NCBI GenBank assembly: GCA_949130495.1
Contig: OX422207.1
Location: 787,576,384-787,640,383 of the forward strand
Source: Sambucus nigra
Lineage: Eukaryota; Streptophyta; Magnoliopsida; Dipsacales; Adoxaceae
Length of the DNA stretch: 64,000 nucleotides
Direction of reading: 5' to 3'
Shown here piece after piece: positions 34,791 through 47,765 of this stretch. Every line of letters begins with the position of its first letter. Within the stretch, counting starts at the first letter, position 1. The translations under genes were made by a program, and so were the position numbers. The notes under the pieces were generated by a model that did no database searches, had not been told where the DNA came from, and was given only the letters and a program-made list of their open reading frames with translations.

Positions 34791-37041
34791 TGGTCTCCTT
34801 GACCGGAATTTGAGAAAATCATTGTGTTAAATATTAAATAAGATATAAGAATACAACCAAACATTAAAATATACAAGTGAGAAATCATAGTATATACCTT
34901 CTGATTGAAGGGAGTAGTGATATCTTAAATGAAGGTGGTGGAGTATTTCCCTCCAATGGAGTATCTTATAGTGGGACTCTCGAGGATGGAGTTACATCAG
35001 AATTGAAATTCATATCCCCATTAAATAATTCTTAATGCGCTACTCTCGAAGATGAAGTTAATGTTCTGTATGAATTGTAGAAAGAAATCCATGTTTAGAT
35101 TACAAGATTTGACATTATGGGTAAAATGAGTAGGGTCTACCGAAGGTGGAATGTCCGTCACGATATTGCATATTGGGGTGTGGTTACGCTGTGGGGAAAA
35201 TTTAGTGTAGGGGTGGTTAACGAAGTAAAATGTTGATCTTCAATACTTTCACGCTGAAATACCATATGTTGGTTTCGTTCCCGTCCACGTCGGCGTCTCT
35301 AACCCAAGATGTGATTATAAGGTGGTGGAAATTCCTGACATGTTAAATCGATGCAAAAATTTAAGATACGTAATTATGGCATTTCTAAAACTATAGACTG
35401 AAATTCATTACCGAAGAAAGAAATCAAATGAAGTGAGGGGGTGGTTCTCTTTCCCTTTTCCCTTTCGTTAACCAAAAGTTAGCCCTTGTATTTTCTCTTT
35501 TGGAAAAATAAAATAAAATCTTATATTAATAAAGTTAAATGGGTAAGAGACAAACAATGTTATGTATAAATACCCAAATTAGAGGAACCGAATTCTCCAA
35601 ACCAACTTATTTATGAAAATGAACAACAACAATTAATAATGCATTATTTTTCTTGTACAAACGACATTGATTCCAATTAAAGTTGGTTTAAATACCTTTT
35701 TAAGAATAATGTCCACTTCAAAAGCATCTTAGATGACAGCACCCTTGTTTATGTATGTAATGATATTTGATAAGGGGCTTTAGTTATGCCGAGGAAAAAT
35801 TTGCGATGTAAGGGTGTTAATAACGGAGAAGTCATAAAAGATGGGTGATCTATGGTGGGAGTTTTATGATGGGGAAACAACATTTATTGGGATCTTTCTC
35901 GTTCACGTCGGCATCTCTGACCCAAGATGCGTGCAGAAGTAGGTGTTATTCCCTGATAGATGCAAAACATAGGTAATATAATAAAAGGAAAATAACAATA
36001 ATTAATACATACAAAAATAATCGAAGGAAAATAAGAATCAATAACATAAATGAGTGAAAGAAGAATCAAACCGGATGGGGAGATTAGTTCTTTTTCTCTT
36101 ACCCCTTTCCGTTAACCATATATTGCTCTTCATGTTTTCTCCTTTAGAACAACAAAGTATCTATTAATAAAATAGTTACATATGAGAGGGGAAAATTATA
36201 AATTATTGGTTAGGAGTTACCTCTATACTAATGATAGACACTTCATAAGCCTCACGGAACATGATACCAGTGTTTATGCTAGGAAGATGTTCAATCTATT
36301 TAGAAAAAGTACCACAAATTGAATACATTAGAATCCAGAATACGTAAGAAACAACAATATACATTTTTTGATCCATACATTCTCAAAATTGGTTATATCA
36401 TTCATGTCAAATAAAAGTTAGTTGTCTCCACAATAATAAGATTCCAGCCCTGCATCCATGTCAAACAAATGTTCAATTTTGGATTGCAAGAGAACCAAAT
36501 GCCCTAAAATCCAAACCAAAACACAATAAATGTCATAATTCAAAGAACCAAATGGCCTAAACCAAATGCCATAAATAGAAGAATCAATTGCCCTAAACCA
36601 ACTTGTTTATAAAAATGAACAAAAATAATCAATAGTCCATTATGTATTAGAAGTAACCAAATTATTTTGAATGCAAAAATCAAAAGAAACTAATCAAATT
36701 AATTTGAAGACAAAGAGTAAGAGGCAACTGATTTATTTTGAACACAAAGAGTGGCATATTTATTAGAAACACCAGACCCATATTTATTACGTAGGTATTT
36801 CAACAATTTATCTCTTAAAAAAATAAAAATAAAAAGCCCAAGAGAGAACCAAATGCCTTAAAAGAGTAACAATATACAAAACATAAATTGAATCTCCATT
36901 TAGAACTAATACTACATTGAATATCCATTTGAAAATTAAATCAAAACATCATAAATAATTCAAAACCACCCATAATAGGGGAAAAGCCCTAATTTGAAAC
37001 CTAATCAGAAATAAATCAAAAGCTCCACTAGAAACCTAAAC
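34791..37041 (-). other. 5' part of Helitron A: duplicated Arg-rich exons and non-coding sequence
   Basis: Two Arg-rich exon remnants (HILG-RRRRGRERN near 35283-35320 and ARILGQRCRRERERSQ near 35890-35940) sit in two copies of a roughly 300-bp unit (35270-35560 and 35880-36170). They correspond to the MAQRLRR-type modules of Helitron B. The rest (36170-37041) is A-rich without a recognisable gene. Confidence 0.5.
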
Positions 37042-37320
37042 CTAAATAACACACATATATAAACATAAATGAAACAAAGAATCGAAAAAAAGAAGCATGA
37101 ATAGAAGGATGTACCTATTGGTTACAACAAGAAGATGCTGGAGGTGAGACTGGTAGTGGGGTGAGGGGAAAGGGTTCGACAGCGGGGAGAAATGGCTGAC
37201 AGCGAGAAGAGGGGGAGACAGCGGGGAGAGGAGTATTGCATCAGTGAGAGGGGTGCTAATGGAGGGACTAAATGAAGTGAAAATGGAAGACAATGAGAGG
37301 AAGGTTTAGGTAATCTCCAA

Positions 37321-37576
37321 TTTTGACATGTCATAAGTCTTAACTTATGACATGGCACGCTTTGCGACCCTTAAATTGCACCAGGAGAATAATTCCCCCC
37401 CGTTAAATCGTTTCAAATAGTAAAAGATACTCCTCTCATATTATATAGATTTTTCCATGTCATAAGTGTTAACTTATGACATGGCATACAATGAGACCCT
37501 TAGATTGCAGCATGAGAATATTTTCCACCCGTTAGATCATTTCAAATAGTAAAAGACCCTCGTCTTATATATATAT
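37321..37576. repeat. Doubled Helitron 5' terminal sequence
   Basis: Two copies of about 120 bp (37321-37445 and 37450-37576). Each contains an inverted TGTCATAAGT-N-TTAACTTATGACA hairpin, the phrase TTTCAAATAGTAAAAGA and a TATATA end. The outer copy abuts the 3' end of Helitron B. Confidence 0.8.
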
Positions 37577-37589
37577 ACTAGGGTGTACC

Positions 37590-37604
37590 CGTGCCGATGG
37601 CACG
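37590..37604 (-). terminator. Helitron B 3' terminal hairpin
   Basis: A perfect 6-bp stem with a 3-nt loop, 8 nt from the CTAG terminus. In Helitrons this hairpin signals the end of rolling-circle transfer; it is not an rRNA-type transcription terminator. Confidence 0.85.
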
Positions 37605-38419
37605 ACGATAAATTTTCTCTTAATTTTTTTTTGTTATGGAACACTAACACTCATAGGTGTGATAAATAATGATGTTACACACCTTTTATAACATTATTTA
37701 GCTACACGTTTTGTAACATAACATGACTAACACTCGTAAGTGTAATAATACCTTTACAATCCATTCAAATATATATATATGATTCGAAATGTCAAAATAA
37801 ATTTAACATAAGTCAATATTGAATCCAAACAACCATGTTTAATATTGAATTACAAAAATGATGATTTGCTTCCATTCCCCCTCCCCCCAAAATAAGACAT
37901 AATTCAAAATCCAAACATCCATGTTTAATATTGAATTACAAAAAAAGATGAAGCATTTTGTCGTGAATGATGTGCAAGAACTAAATGAATGGAATCATTT
38001 GTCTCCATATGTATATCCATACTTGTTCAACATAACCTAGTTAAAAGTCGATGACAAAATACGTATGCGCATCGAGTGTGGATGAACAACCACCGCAATC
38101 TAAATATTAAAAACATTGAATTAGTATCATATTTTAAATATAGACCATGCATTTTAAATTATAAAGAATAAATGTTACCTCATTGCATACTCTATCACCC
38201 CAGACCCGGCCTTTTCCTTCATTCCTCTTTTTCCATTCTTCAACGTGGCAGTCCCAATTCTATAAAAGTACATCAATAACGTAATTTTAGGTTCATGTTA
38301 TAAATTTCTTATTGGATAAAATAAAATAAAATATTTAAATTTTAATTTACCTTATCGAATAAGGCATGGTATCAATGAACTATGGACATGCATTATAATA
38401 GAACTTCTGGACAAACAAT
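37605..38419 (-). other. 3' tail of Helitron B with two exon-like segments
   Basis: Mostly AT-rich and non-coding, with a short internal duplication (ATGTTTAATATTGAATTAC near 37830 and 37920). On the minus strand 38179-38259 is an 81-nt open segment bounded by TATAG and GAG|GTAAC that reads NWDCHVEEWKKRNEGKGR and onward, and 38099 down to about 38036 could be a following exon ending in a stop. I do not recognise the protein. They may be a captured gene tail. Confidence 0.35.
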
Positions 38420-41400
38420 GTTAGTTGTAGAGTTAGGTTTGTCTTGTGGTAGAAGAACAGTTAGTCTATTCGAAGAAGTGCATCTTAAAAGTGCAACATA
38501 TAATTGCCCATAAACACTGGTGTACGCAAATCAATCCCAACATACTTTACCGACTGACCCTGAGATTTATTAATTGTCATTGCGAATGCAATACGCACAG
38601 GGAATTGACGCCTTGACATTTGGAAAGGAAGTTCTGAAGAAGACGGTGTCAAAGATATTCTGGGAATGAAGACTAAATTTCCCACCTTATCTCCAGATAA
38701 AATTTGAGCTTCAATTATTCTTCTTCCACATCAAACAACCATCAATCTAGTTCCATTACATAGTCCATCCCTTGGAGAAAGGTTCCGCAACAACATTATA
38801 GGACAACCAACTTTTAGTTCCAACTTAAACGGTGGTAACCCAGAAGGATCAAGTGAGTTCAAGTACTCATTCGGATATCAATTGTTAATGGATGGGTCAT
38901 TTTCATCATCTGTTGATAGTTTGTCTGCAGCTAAAGAAACAACAGTTTCTCCTAGGAACACACTCAGTGCTATAGAATTTATAGTACTGACGTCATCATT
39001 ACGCGCCGAAAGAATTGTTCGTTCTATCAGAAAGTTGGAGTTGGTTGTTTCATGTGTACTCAATTGTGGATAGACTCTAGAGACCAATTCATTTATGTTA
39101 CCACACTTTCCTACTAATGGTGGAAGTTGTATAGTTTCTTGGGAACTGGATCCAACCTAACAATAAAAAATAACAGTGAGTATAAATGAATGAATAGCTA
39201 TGTATATAAATTTAGAGAAACTTTTATAAAAATTAATACCTCAATCAAAAAACTTGCAAATTCTTCATTACCAAGTTCAGAGCTATTTAATCGCATATTT
39301 TGTGACAAACTCAAAACATATATGTTCCTCTATAGTGGAGAGCGTCTTAACGATGCACCAACTATTTGTTCACGCACCCCCTTTGGTATAACTGGTAAAA
39401 TTTGATGAAAGTCTCCCCCAAGAACAACAGTGATAGCACCAAATGATTTTTTATTACCACAAATGTCTTGTAGTGTGCGGTCAACGACTTCAACACAAAA
39501 TCTATGTTGCATGGGTACTTCATCCCAAATAATTAGTTTTGCTTGCCTAAATAACTCAGCTTCCAAGGATTGTTTACTAAACCCACACACAGTGTTCTCT
39601 AATATATCCAATGGAATTTTAAAACTTGAATGTGTTGTTCGACCTCCAATTAGCAATTGTGAAGCAATACCGGAAGAAGCTACAGTAAGGACAGTATGAC
39701 CAAGGCTATGACATTTTGTTGCCACTGTGTTGTATAAAAATGTCTTTCCAGTTCCAGCACCACCATTCAAAAAGAAAGTAGTTCCTTAATTATCAAACAC
39801 CGAAGCAGTGATTGTTGTATAGGCAAAACGTTGCTCCTCATTCAAACAGTGAATATTAATATCAGGATCACTTTGTTCTGCATCAAACTTCAGTTGCTGG
39901 TGTTCTAATATCAATCTATTCACAGTTACAACACTCCAATTTCCAGTAGGTAGTGGTAACGGTGGAAAATCCTTCAAACTTTTACCCGATTCCTCAAGCA
40001 ATTGATTGAGTAGGTATAAACCATAATCCTCAACTTGGCTTTCACTCGGATTTGAAATGCCAAACTTTATCCGAATTTGGTGTGAAAGTTCATCACATAT
40101 GCTTATCGAGAATTGACTCCATAATGCATAGGGATTTATTGGAAAGCACTGTGTTAGGATAATACTAAATAATCTCCGTAATTGATATCCGATTTTCATA
40201 ACCGCAGCCTCTTCAAGGCATTGTATCCACTCATCCTCATCTTCCAAAAGTCCACGTGCGATGCATGATGATTTGAATGTATCATACAAAACATTATTAA
40301 ACGTACACAAGTATTCAAATGACGTTGGTCCTTTAACAACGATTAGTAGCAGACGCAGATAAAACCTCTCACCTGAATTGGGGCTAGCAAAGTACATTCG
40401 GCCCATTGTTGTTAGTGGTACTACTCTTCGAGTCCATATCCCGTTTCTTGAGTTCCAAACATAATATTGTGGGAACTCCTGGTAAGTAAATGAGCGTGCA
40501 TATTCATCTGAAGCACAACATGCAAAAAATGCAGTCAAAGTTGTCATTTGATTCTCTGATCTTGAGATGATTCTATCCATAGGTTCAGTTGGATCAAAAA
40601 GAACATGATGCATCCCAGGTAAAAGAAGAGCTAATCGTACAACAGATGGATTTTCTTCGTGTAAAAGATGACCAAATAGTCTCCATGCAGCTTCTGGGGG
40701 TCCAATATATCTTACATCAAGATATTGTTTAATCTCATCCAAGTTTTCGATCACCATTGTTGTTCGGTCATGACCTTTAAATATATATTTATGAATATAT
40801 TTTACACATCTTAACCCTGCGCACACCTCCACATTTATATGACAGTTAAACATTCTTGAAAGATAGGCATTATAAGGAACAACATCCCTATTATCAACAT
40901 GTTTATTCCTTACAATATAAACACGACCATCATTTCGACGACGGTAAAACGGATATCCATCTTTGTCCATTGTTGTTGCATCTGTAAAGTCCCGGGGATA
41001 ACTTTTTGTGCACTTACCATTTTCCATACACGATGCTTGTGGATTTCGAGCACCACATGGACCATGGACCATGTATTTTTTGACTGTTTCAAAAAGTTGG
41101 GGGTCCTGGTTTAGATCAGGAAATTTCGCAGATACATGCTTATCAACTTGTGTCGTTGTTCGGATCTTATCAGAATGCTTAAGAAATATAAGTGCATGCA
41201 TATGTGGTAATCCTCGTTTCTGAAATTCAATTGTAAAAACATGTGCACATTTCTCACCAAACACCTTATTTTCTTTTATCACCTTTATTAAATGTCTCCT
41301 CTTCAACTCAAAAACACGTGCAACTAAATCTGGCCGATCAGTAGATTTTTGATTGGGTAAAAGAGGAGAAACAATTTCAGGACAATTTGGATTTGCCGTC

Positions 41401-42687
41401 ATTGTGAGAAAAATATTTGGGTGCTTATTGTATCGTGTGATTGCCATTGAATCTTGGAATATCTCAAACATATTCCTAGCACTACCAGGAAATGACGATG
41501 GAAAAATAAAACGTTTTCCTACTTGGTCAGGTGGTAACCCATCACTTGCAACATCTGTAAGACCTTGGTAAAGTTCAGCACGCAATCGATCTTGATTAAG
41601 CCTGTTGTATGTGAGTCGATTCTTCTTTGTTGAAGCCCAAGCATCTACAATGAACTCTTGGAAAAGTTTCCCCGCCCTGAGGATTGTTGAATACTCATTT
41701 TGACGTTGGAAGAAACGATAACTATAATATTCCATTTGAGTTAGACGTTTGTCAAGAGGGCAACCATTTGCAACATCCCATTGTCTTAATCCAGGTTCCC
41801 ATCCTAGCTCACCATGAGGGAATAATAAAACATAATGCAAAGGTAAATATGTTGGATGACATTCACTAACTCGCATCAACTCTTGATTCCCTCGTAAATG
41901 TATCATAATATCTCGCATTCCACTAACTTCACTTCCATCGCCAGGGAGTATTACTGCAATCTCATCAGATGATGGTAGATTATAACGTCTACGATCTGTG
42001 TTTGAACTATAATGAAGATAAGCAGGTAAGTTTTACCCTTCAACATTTGCATCACGTAGTATCTCATAAGCTAGCCGATATTTAACAGAGAAAACATTGT
42101 ATTGTAACAAAGTTTCTTGAACAGTTTTAAGAACATCAGCCCTCAAGTGTGGATTTCTACGACTATGGATGTCGAACGCGGAGTCAGGATCATAAATGTA
42201 TAATTGAGTGTAAGATGGAACTTCTCCTAGCTGTGGCAATAGGGAGCCGGTTTGATGTCGTAATTCTCTATAAATGGTGAATGATGTTGGGCCATTTCCA
42301 TTTTGTACTCTTCGATCCATTGTAAACCCAAGACTTGTAAATGCATGTGTTGCATTATACTCTCGGATGTACTTGCGAAATGATGCAGACCTACTATCAT
42401 TCCCGTTATATAAATCCAAAAGTGCAAGCGACGGACGTGATAATTCTTTTAGCTTTATCTTTCCTTGCAAACAGCGTGTTCCAAAGCGTGGACTACGTTT
42501 TGATGATTCCACCAATTTTTCATCCATCCAATGCATTGCTAAGCAATGAGGACAAACTATATCCATCATCCCTAGATAGTGCCTTTCTCCATGCATGTTT
42601 AATGGATTATGACCTCCAAGTATTGCAGATGGGATGTCAACGTCATCATCATCATCATCTTCAATGTGTTGGTTCAATACATTTGAT
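38420..42687 (-). pseudogene. Helitron B Rep-helicase (RepHel), main exons with stops
   Basis: A rolling-circle replication initiator fused to a PIF1-family helicase. From 42687 (after a TTTACAG acceptor) one frame continues to 39240 with stops only at 42033-42035 (TAA), 39786-39788 (TAA) and 39331-39333 (TAG). An 83-nt GT-AG intron (39157-39239) follows, then the helicase C-terminal half with two further TGA stops (about 38879 and 38735) and a frameshift near 38510. Seen in order: CPHC zinc-like motif (about 42575), HUH motif PHMHALIF (about 41200), paired tyrosines KYIHKYIFKG (about 40770-40800), Walker A GGAGTGKT (about 39757), Walker B-like IIWDEVPMQ, and motifs MSRRQFP and NKSQGQS near 38570-38620. 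Catalytic motifs survive, so inactivation looks recent. Confidence 0.9.
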
Positions 42688-42771
42688 CTGTAAATAAATA
42701 ATATTTTTAATAAGATAAGATAATTATAAATATATTATATAAATTTAAATGTAAGCATGTATTTAATATAC

Positions 42772-45073
42772 ATGTTATCTTGTATTGCAGATGTGCTCGC
42801 CAAAGATGTTAAATGTGATAGAAGTGGTTCAAGTGGTGGTTGATGAGGCACCATCATTTCGAGTTCCATTTCATCATCTTCAGTGTTCAACGTGAACGGG
42901 TCATGTACACATGGCCTAAATATAATTCAGATTATTTAAATTTAGATTCTCATCTCAAGATTCTATAAAGATAATGTTAATTATAGATATAATATATAAA
43001 TATAAATATTAATGTAAGCATGTATTTAATTTACATGTTATCTTCTATTACGGATGTGCTCGCCAAAGACGTTAGATCTGACAGAAGTGGTTCGAGTGGT
43101 GTTTGATGATGCACCATCACTTCGACTTCCATTTCAACTTCTTCAATGTTCATCATAGACGGGTCACGTACACATGGCCTATATATAATTCAAAACGTCA
43201 AAATTGTGATTGCCATGTTAATATTTCAACCACTTATGTTTAAAGTAAACTTACATGGTATTTCGGATTGCAGATGTAGATGGTAATGTAGATGAAGAAG
43301 AAATTGCCAATAGTTTCAAAGGAGGTGATGGGGGCCCATTTATTATCACTGATCTTCGTGTTTGTCCAATGGACCTTCGATTGGGTGGTAAAGATGGAAA
43401 AAATTATGGTAAATCATGATCCACGACTTTAGATTTCTCCCTTGATCTTCTCAAGCGTTGGGCCATGGAACGATTTACGAAGGCTAAAGATTTATCTGGT
43501 TTCAGTTGTGGTGATGAAACCTTCCTTATATCAATGGTTGCGAGTTCTTCATTGAGGTTGCGAGGAATAATAGGCAATGAGGGTACTTGATTGTGAGTGT
43601 TATTGATAGATTCAGGAGTAGCTTTATCTTTTGTTGCAAATGTGCTCACCAAAGACGTTAAATCTGACAGAAGTGGTTCGAGTGGTGATTGATGAGGGAC
43701 CATCATTTCGACTTCCATTTCAGTATATTCAGTGTTCATCGTATATGGGTCATGTACACATAGCCTATATATAATTCAAAATTTTAAAATTTTAAATTTT
43801 CAAAATTTCAAAATTTAGATTCTCCTAGTAAACTTACATGTTATTCTGGATTGCAGATGCAGGTGTTACTGTAGATGAAGAGGATATTGCCAATAGTTTC
43901 AAAGGGTGTGATGGGGAACTATTTATTATCACTGATCTTCACGTTTGTCCAATGGATCTTCGAGTGGGTGGTAAAGATGGGAAAAAACGTGGTAAATCAT
44001 GATCCATGACTTTAGATTTCTCCTTTGCTCTTCTCAAGCGTTGCGCCATGGAACGATTTGCAAAGGCTAAAGATTTATCTGCTTCCAATTGGGGTGATGA
44101 AACCTTCATTATATCAATGGTTGCGAGTTCTTCACCGAGGTTACGAGGAATAATAGGCATTGAGGCTACTTGATTGTGAGTGCTATTGATAGGTTCATGA
44201 GTAGCTTTATCACACTCAACGAAGGGAAGTTGAACTTGTGTTTTTGACAATCGTTGTGTAGATGAAAATAATATGCCTTTCTCTTTTTCTCGTCGCATGC
44301 GTTGAGCCAATGAGCGTTTCGATATAAGCGCCTACGTATGAGTTTGTCATTCATCATCATAATATTAGACATTAAAATCTATGGTATTAATCGTAAGAAT
44401 TTATAATGGTTACCTTAGAGTATTGTGATTTTCCTTTATCAATATTGGAGGTATTTGGAGTTTGAGGGTTGATGTTTTCTTTTTTATTTCTTTGCTATAT
44501 GATATAATAAAATAAAATCAAAACATAGATTAAATCAAATCTATGGTAAATTGCATTAGACGTGCTATGTTTTGGTTACATACCTCGGAACATTGAGTTT
44601 TGCGTTTACCAATAACAGGAACAGGGGCATTTGGAACTTGAGGGACAACCTTTTCGTTTTCCTTTGTTTGCTGTTTGTAATACAAAGATGAATACGTATA
44701 AAGTATAAGTAAAAGAAATATTTATAAAAAATTTAAAAAGTACAATAGAAGAGTGTAATTGCACATTTTGAGATTGTATGGTGACGTTGACACCATGTGT
44801 TTGTAGTAACCAAACCTATATGAAAAAAATTTATATAAATCACAAATACCGATCGGGAAAAAATATTGTATAAACATTATAACCAAACCATATGAAATTG
44901 TATTAAAAATTATGAGAGACTTACTGCTTGACCCAATTCTTCATCCATCTGCATAGGTATTATATATTAGAAATTAGTTAACAATAATTCTTTAAAATTT
45001 TAAGGAATAAGCAAATACATACCTCTCCATAGATTGTCATTTTAGAGGTTGGGGGAGTTGGTCTTTTTGCCAT
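42772..45073 (-). pseudogene. Helitron B 5' exons with tandemly duplicated modules
   Basis: Splice-bounded open segments upstream of the main exon: 42772-42915 and 43035-43178 (both exactly 144 nt), 43255-43764, 43838-44331, 44414-44494 (81 nt), 44584-44670 (87 nt), about 44769-44815, 44925-44948 (24 nt) and 45023-45073 (51 nt, starting ATG, MAKRPTPPTSK). The 48-codon module with EVMVHHQTPLEPLLSDLTSL occurs three times; a larger module with the Arg-rich phrase MAQRLRR..EKSKV occurs twice, plus a partial MAQRMRREKEK copy. Stops break two modules (43404 and 43939, the latter a CGA to TGA change). The Arg-rich phrase is basic and could be a nuclear signal. Exon joins are inferred from splice-like borders only. 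Confidence 0.6.
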
Positions 45074-45461
45074 ATCGCACAATAAGAATTTTCTGTTAAA
45101 GTAAATTTATGTAAAAGTATCTAGAGAATTTTCTGAAGTGAAAGTTTAATACCAACTATTAAAACGAAACTAACCAAAACAAAAGTTGAATAGTAACCAA
45201 AACACATAGAATGAATACTAACCAAAACACATGCTCTGAATACTAACCAACACACATAGAATAAATACTAACCAAAACTTAAATATATGGATAAAACTAA
45301 CACCGTACAGACATGCATGTGTACTGAAAACAAACTCAGCACGTTTTTATTTTGGGAAAAACGTATACGGGTAGTTAAAAAAAATTATACATTAGTTAAA
45401 AAAAATTGCAAACTCTTGTATACAATTTTATACAGTTCGTTAACATTATAAATCTATTCAT
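45074..45461. other. AT-rich sequence upstream of the Helitron B gene start
   Basis: Contains short AACCAAAACACATAGAATGAATACT repeats (about 45170-45275, in units under 30 bp). No gene; a promoter for the Rep-helicase gene could lie here, but I see no convincing TATA position. Confidence 0.4.
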
Positions 45462-46220
45462 AGTATATACAGTATTTTAATATCAAGTGCCAATAGAAAC
45501 TGTAAATACTTCTTTTGTTTTTACTTTTTTTTTTTAAAAAAAAAAGCAAAAGTGTTGACAATTTTTGACAGTAGGGCTGATAATTTTTTACACGATAACC
45601 CGTTTATGGTAATAACCCGAAATGACTTAAATTGACACGATTAGCTTGTATAGATTTAAGACTATCCAAAACTTGTACTCAAATAAAAATCAATGCGACC
45701 CGAAAATGACACGACTAAGCTATATAATTATATACACGTATAAATCTATAATCTATACACATGTAAGCTATACATTGTAACTGGGTTGTATCTTATACAG
45801 GTACACAGTTCGTTAACACTATAAATCTATACAGTTATATACACGTATAAATATATAAATCTATACACATGTAAATCTATACACAGTATATACAGTATTT
45901 TAATATCAAGTGCCAATAGAAATTGTAAATACTTCTTTTGTTTTTACTTTTTTTTTTTTTTTAAAAAAAAAGTGTTGACAATTTTTTACAGTAGGGCTGG
46001 TAATTTTTTACACGATAACCCGTTTATGGTAATAACCCGAAATGACTTAAATTGACACGATTAGCTTGTATAGATTTAAGACTATCCAAAACTTGTACTC
46101 AAATAAAAATCAACGCGACCCGAAAATGACACCACTAAGCTATATAATTATATACACGTATAAATCTATAATCTATACACATGTAAGCTATACATTGTAA
46201 TTGAGTTGTATCTTATACAC
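45462..46220. repeat. Tandem duplication, about 425-bp period
   Basis: 45462-45800 and 45887-46220 are nearly identical except for the length of an internal T/A run and a few substitutions. Each contains AGTAGGGCTG and CACGATAACCCG words, resembling the edge of a transposon terminal sequence. The high identity indicates a recent duplication. Confidence 0.85.
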
Positions 46221-46225
46221 ATACA

Positions 46226-46500
46226 GGGTCGGTCCTAAAATTGGGAGTGCCCTATGCGGAAATCAATTTAGGATCCTTCTAAAAAAATATTGTATAAAGA
46301 TAGTAAATACTTAAAATGGGCCTCTAAAAAATTTGACTTATTTTTTAGTTGGGTGAGATTTTGGGCAGTTGAATCATCCTTTGTACAGATTGTTTTTTGA
46401 ATAGTTAAAAAAATGGGCCCCTAAAAAAATAATATACATACATAAGTGTATACATTTTTGGACCCCTATAATATACATACATAAGTGTATAACAGTTGCT
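46226..46500. mobile_element. hAT-like terminal fragment
   Basis: Starts CAGGGTCGGTCCTAAAATTG, close to the terminal inverted repeats of many plant hAT elements, and contains GGGCC(T/C)CTAAAAAA words typical of such sequences. No opposite terminus was found, so it is a fragment. Confidence 0.4.
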
Positions 46501-46599
46501 TGGATTTGTAATAGAAACTCGTTAACGTATATACACGTATATACATTTTCCATACAAACACGTTAACGTATATCAGAATAAGTGAACTGTTCGGAGCTA

Positions 46600-47350
46600 A
46601 CAAAGTTCAGAATAAGTGCAACTTCTTCCTGGAAAACGGTGTTTATATTGCAACTTCTTCCTGGGATATTGTCCCATTTAAAACAGTTCGGAGCTAACAA
46701 ACCTTTTAACTCATATTATGGTTGAACGAACTGGGATATTGTCCCATTTAAAACATCACGTGTAAGCCCCTTATTAACTCTAACAATGATATTTCTCTAA
46801 TCTCTTTTTTTAAATGCGTTCATAAACCTAATTTTTTATAAACGCAAAAAACAAGAAGAGTTTATCTCAGTTGGTAAGCACCCAGTTCGTTATGTACGTG
46901 TAAGCACCCAGTTTGTATGAACGCAAAAAATAGGAAGAAACTCAATTTTTTTAAATGCGTTCAGATGAATGCGTTCATAAACCCAATTTTTATGAACGCA
47001 AAAAACAGGAAGAGTTTATCTCAGTTGGTAAGCACCCAGTTCGTTATGAACGCAAAAAATAGGAGGAAACTCTGGAACTCACCGTGAACTCAAGCATATG
47101 TATTTGTAAGTTATGAATGCGAAAAAATAGGAAGAAACTAAATTTTTTTAAACGCGTTCAGATGAATGCGTTCATAAACCCATTTTTTTATGAACGCAAA
47201 AAACAGGAAGAGTTTATCTCAGTTAGTAAGCACCCAGTTCGTTATGTACGTGTAAGCACCCAGTTCGTTATGAACGCAAAAAACAGGAAGAAACTCTGGG
47301 ACTCACCGTGAACTCAAGCATATGTATTTGTAAGTTATGAACACAAAAAA
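46600..47350. repeat. Local repeats with GAACGCAAAAAA and AAGCACCCAGTTCGTTATG units
   Basis: Units containing CGTTCATAAACC, ATGAACGCAAAAAACAGGAA, GTTTATCTCAGTTGGTAAGC and ACCCAGTTCGTTATG recur at about 46810-46935, 46960-47065, 47155-47300. They are partly rearranged relative to each other. No coding content. Confidence 0.8.
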
Positions 47351-47369
47351 CTCTGGAGTTTTTTTTTTA

Positions 47370-47765
47370 TGATAAAACCGAACTCAAACATATGTTCCAT
47401 ACAGTTGCAACCGAACGTTTTTTTTTTATGTAAAAACCGAACTAATACACTTCATACAGTTTATATCATACTCAGGTTGATGGAAAAACTCAAACGGTTC
47501 ATAGAGTTTATATCATACAGTTTATATCATACTCATACACTTCATAGGACTCGCAACTTTTTTATGTTAAAACCGAACTCAAGCATATGTCTTCATACAG
47601 TTTACGTTAAAACCGAACTCATATACTTCATACAGTTCATAACTGGACAAACTCAAACGGCTCATAAAGTTTATATCATACAGTTCATACAGTTTATATC
47701 ATACTCATACACTTCATACAGTTTATGCATTTCATATTATGTAGTTCATACGGTTGACTTAGATG
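47370..47765. repeat. Short interspersed repeats of CATACAGTTTATATCATACTC
   Basis: CATACAGTT and TTTATATCATAC words recur more than ten times, together with AAACCGAACTCA repeats. The open frame through it (47369-47770) is a product of this repeat composition. Confidence 0.75.

Larger units (their letters stand above)
26326..37576 (-). mobile_element. Helitron A (degenerate, carries captured exon)
   Basis: Minus-strand element of about 11 kb with a decayed Rep-helicase gene. Its 5' end (plus-strand right side) is the (TA)n-AAGACGAGGG sequence at about 37560-37576, matching the layout of the 5' ends of Helitrons B and C. Its 3' end is tentatively the hairpin TGCC-TAAA-GGCA at 26341-26352 followed on the minus strand by CTTG (26326-26329), one base from the canonical CTAG. 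The left third is non-coding with captured or duplicated pieces. Confidence 0.6.
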
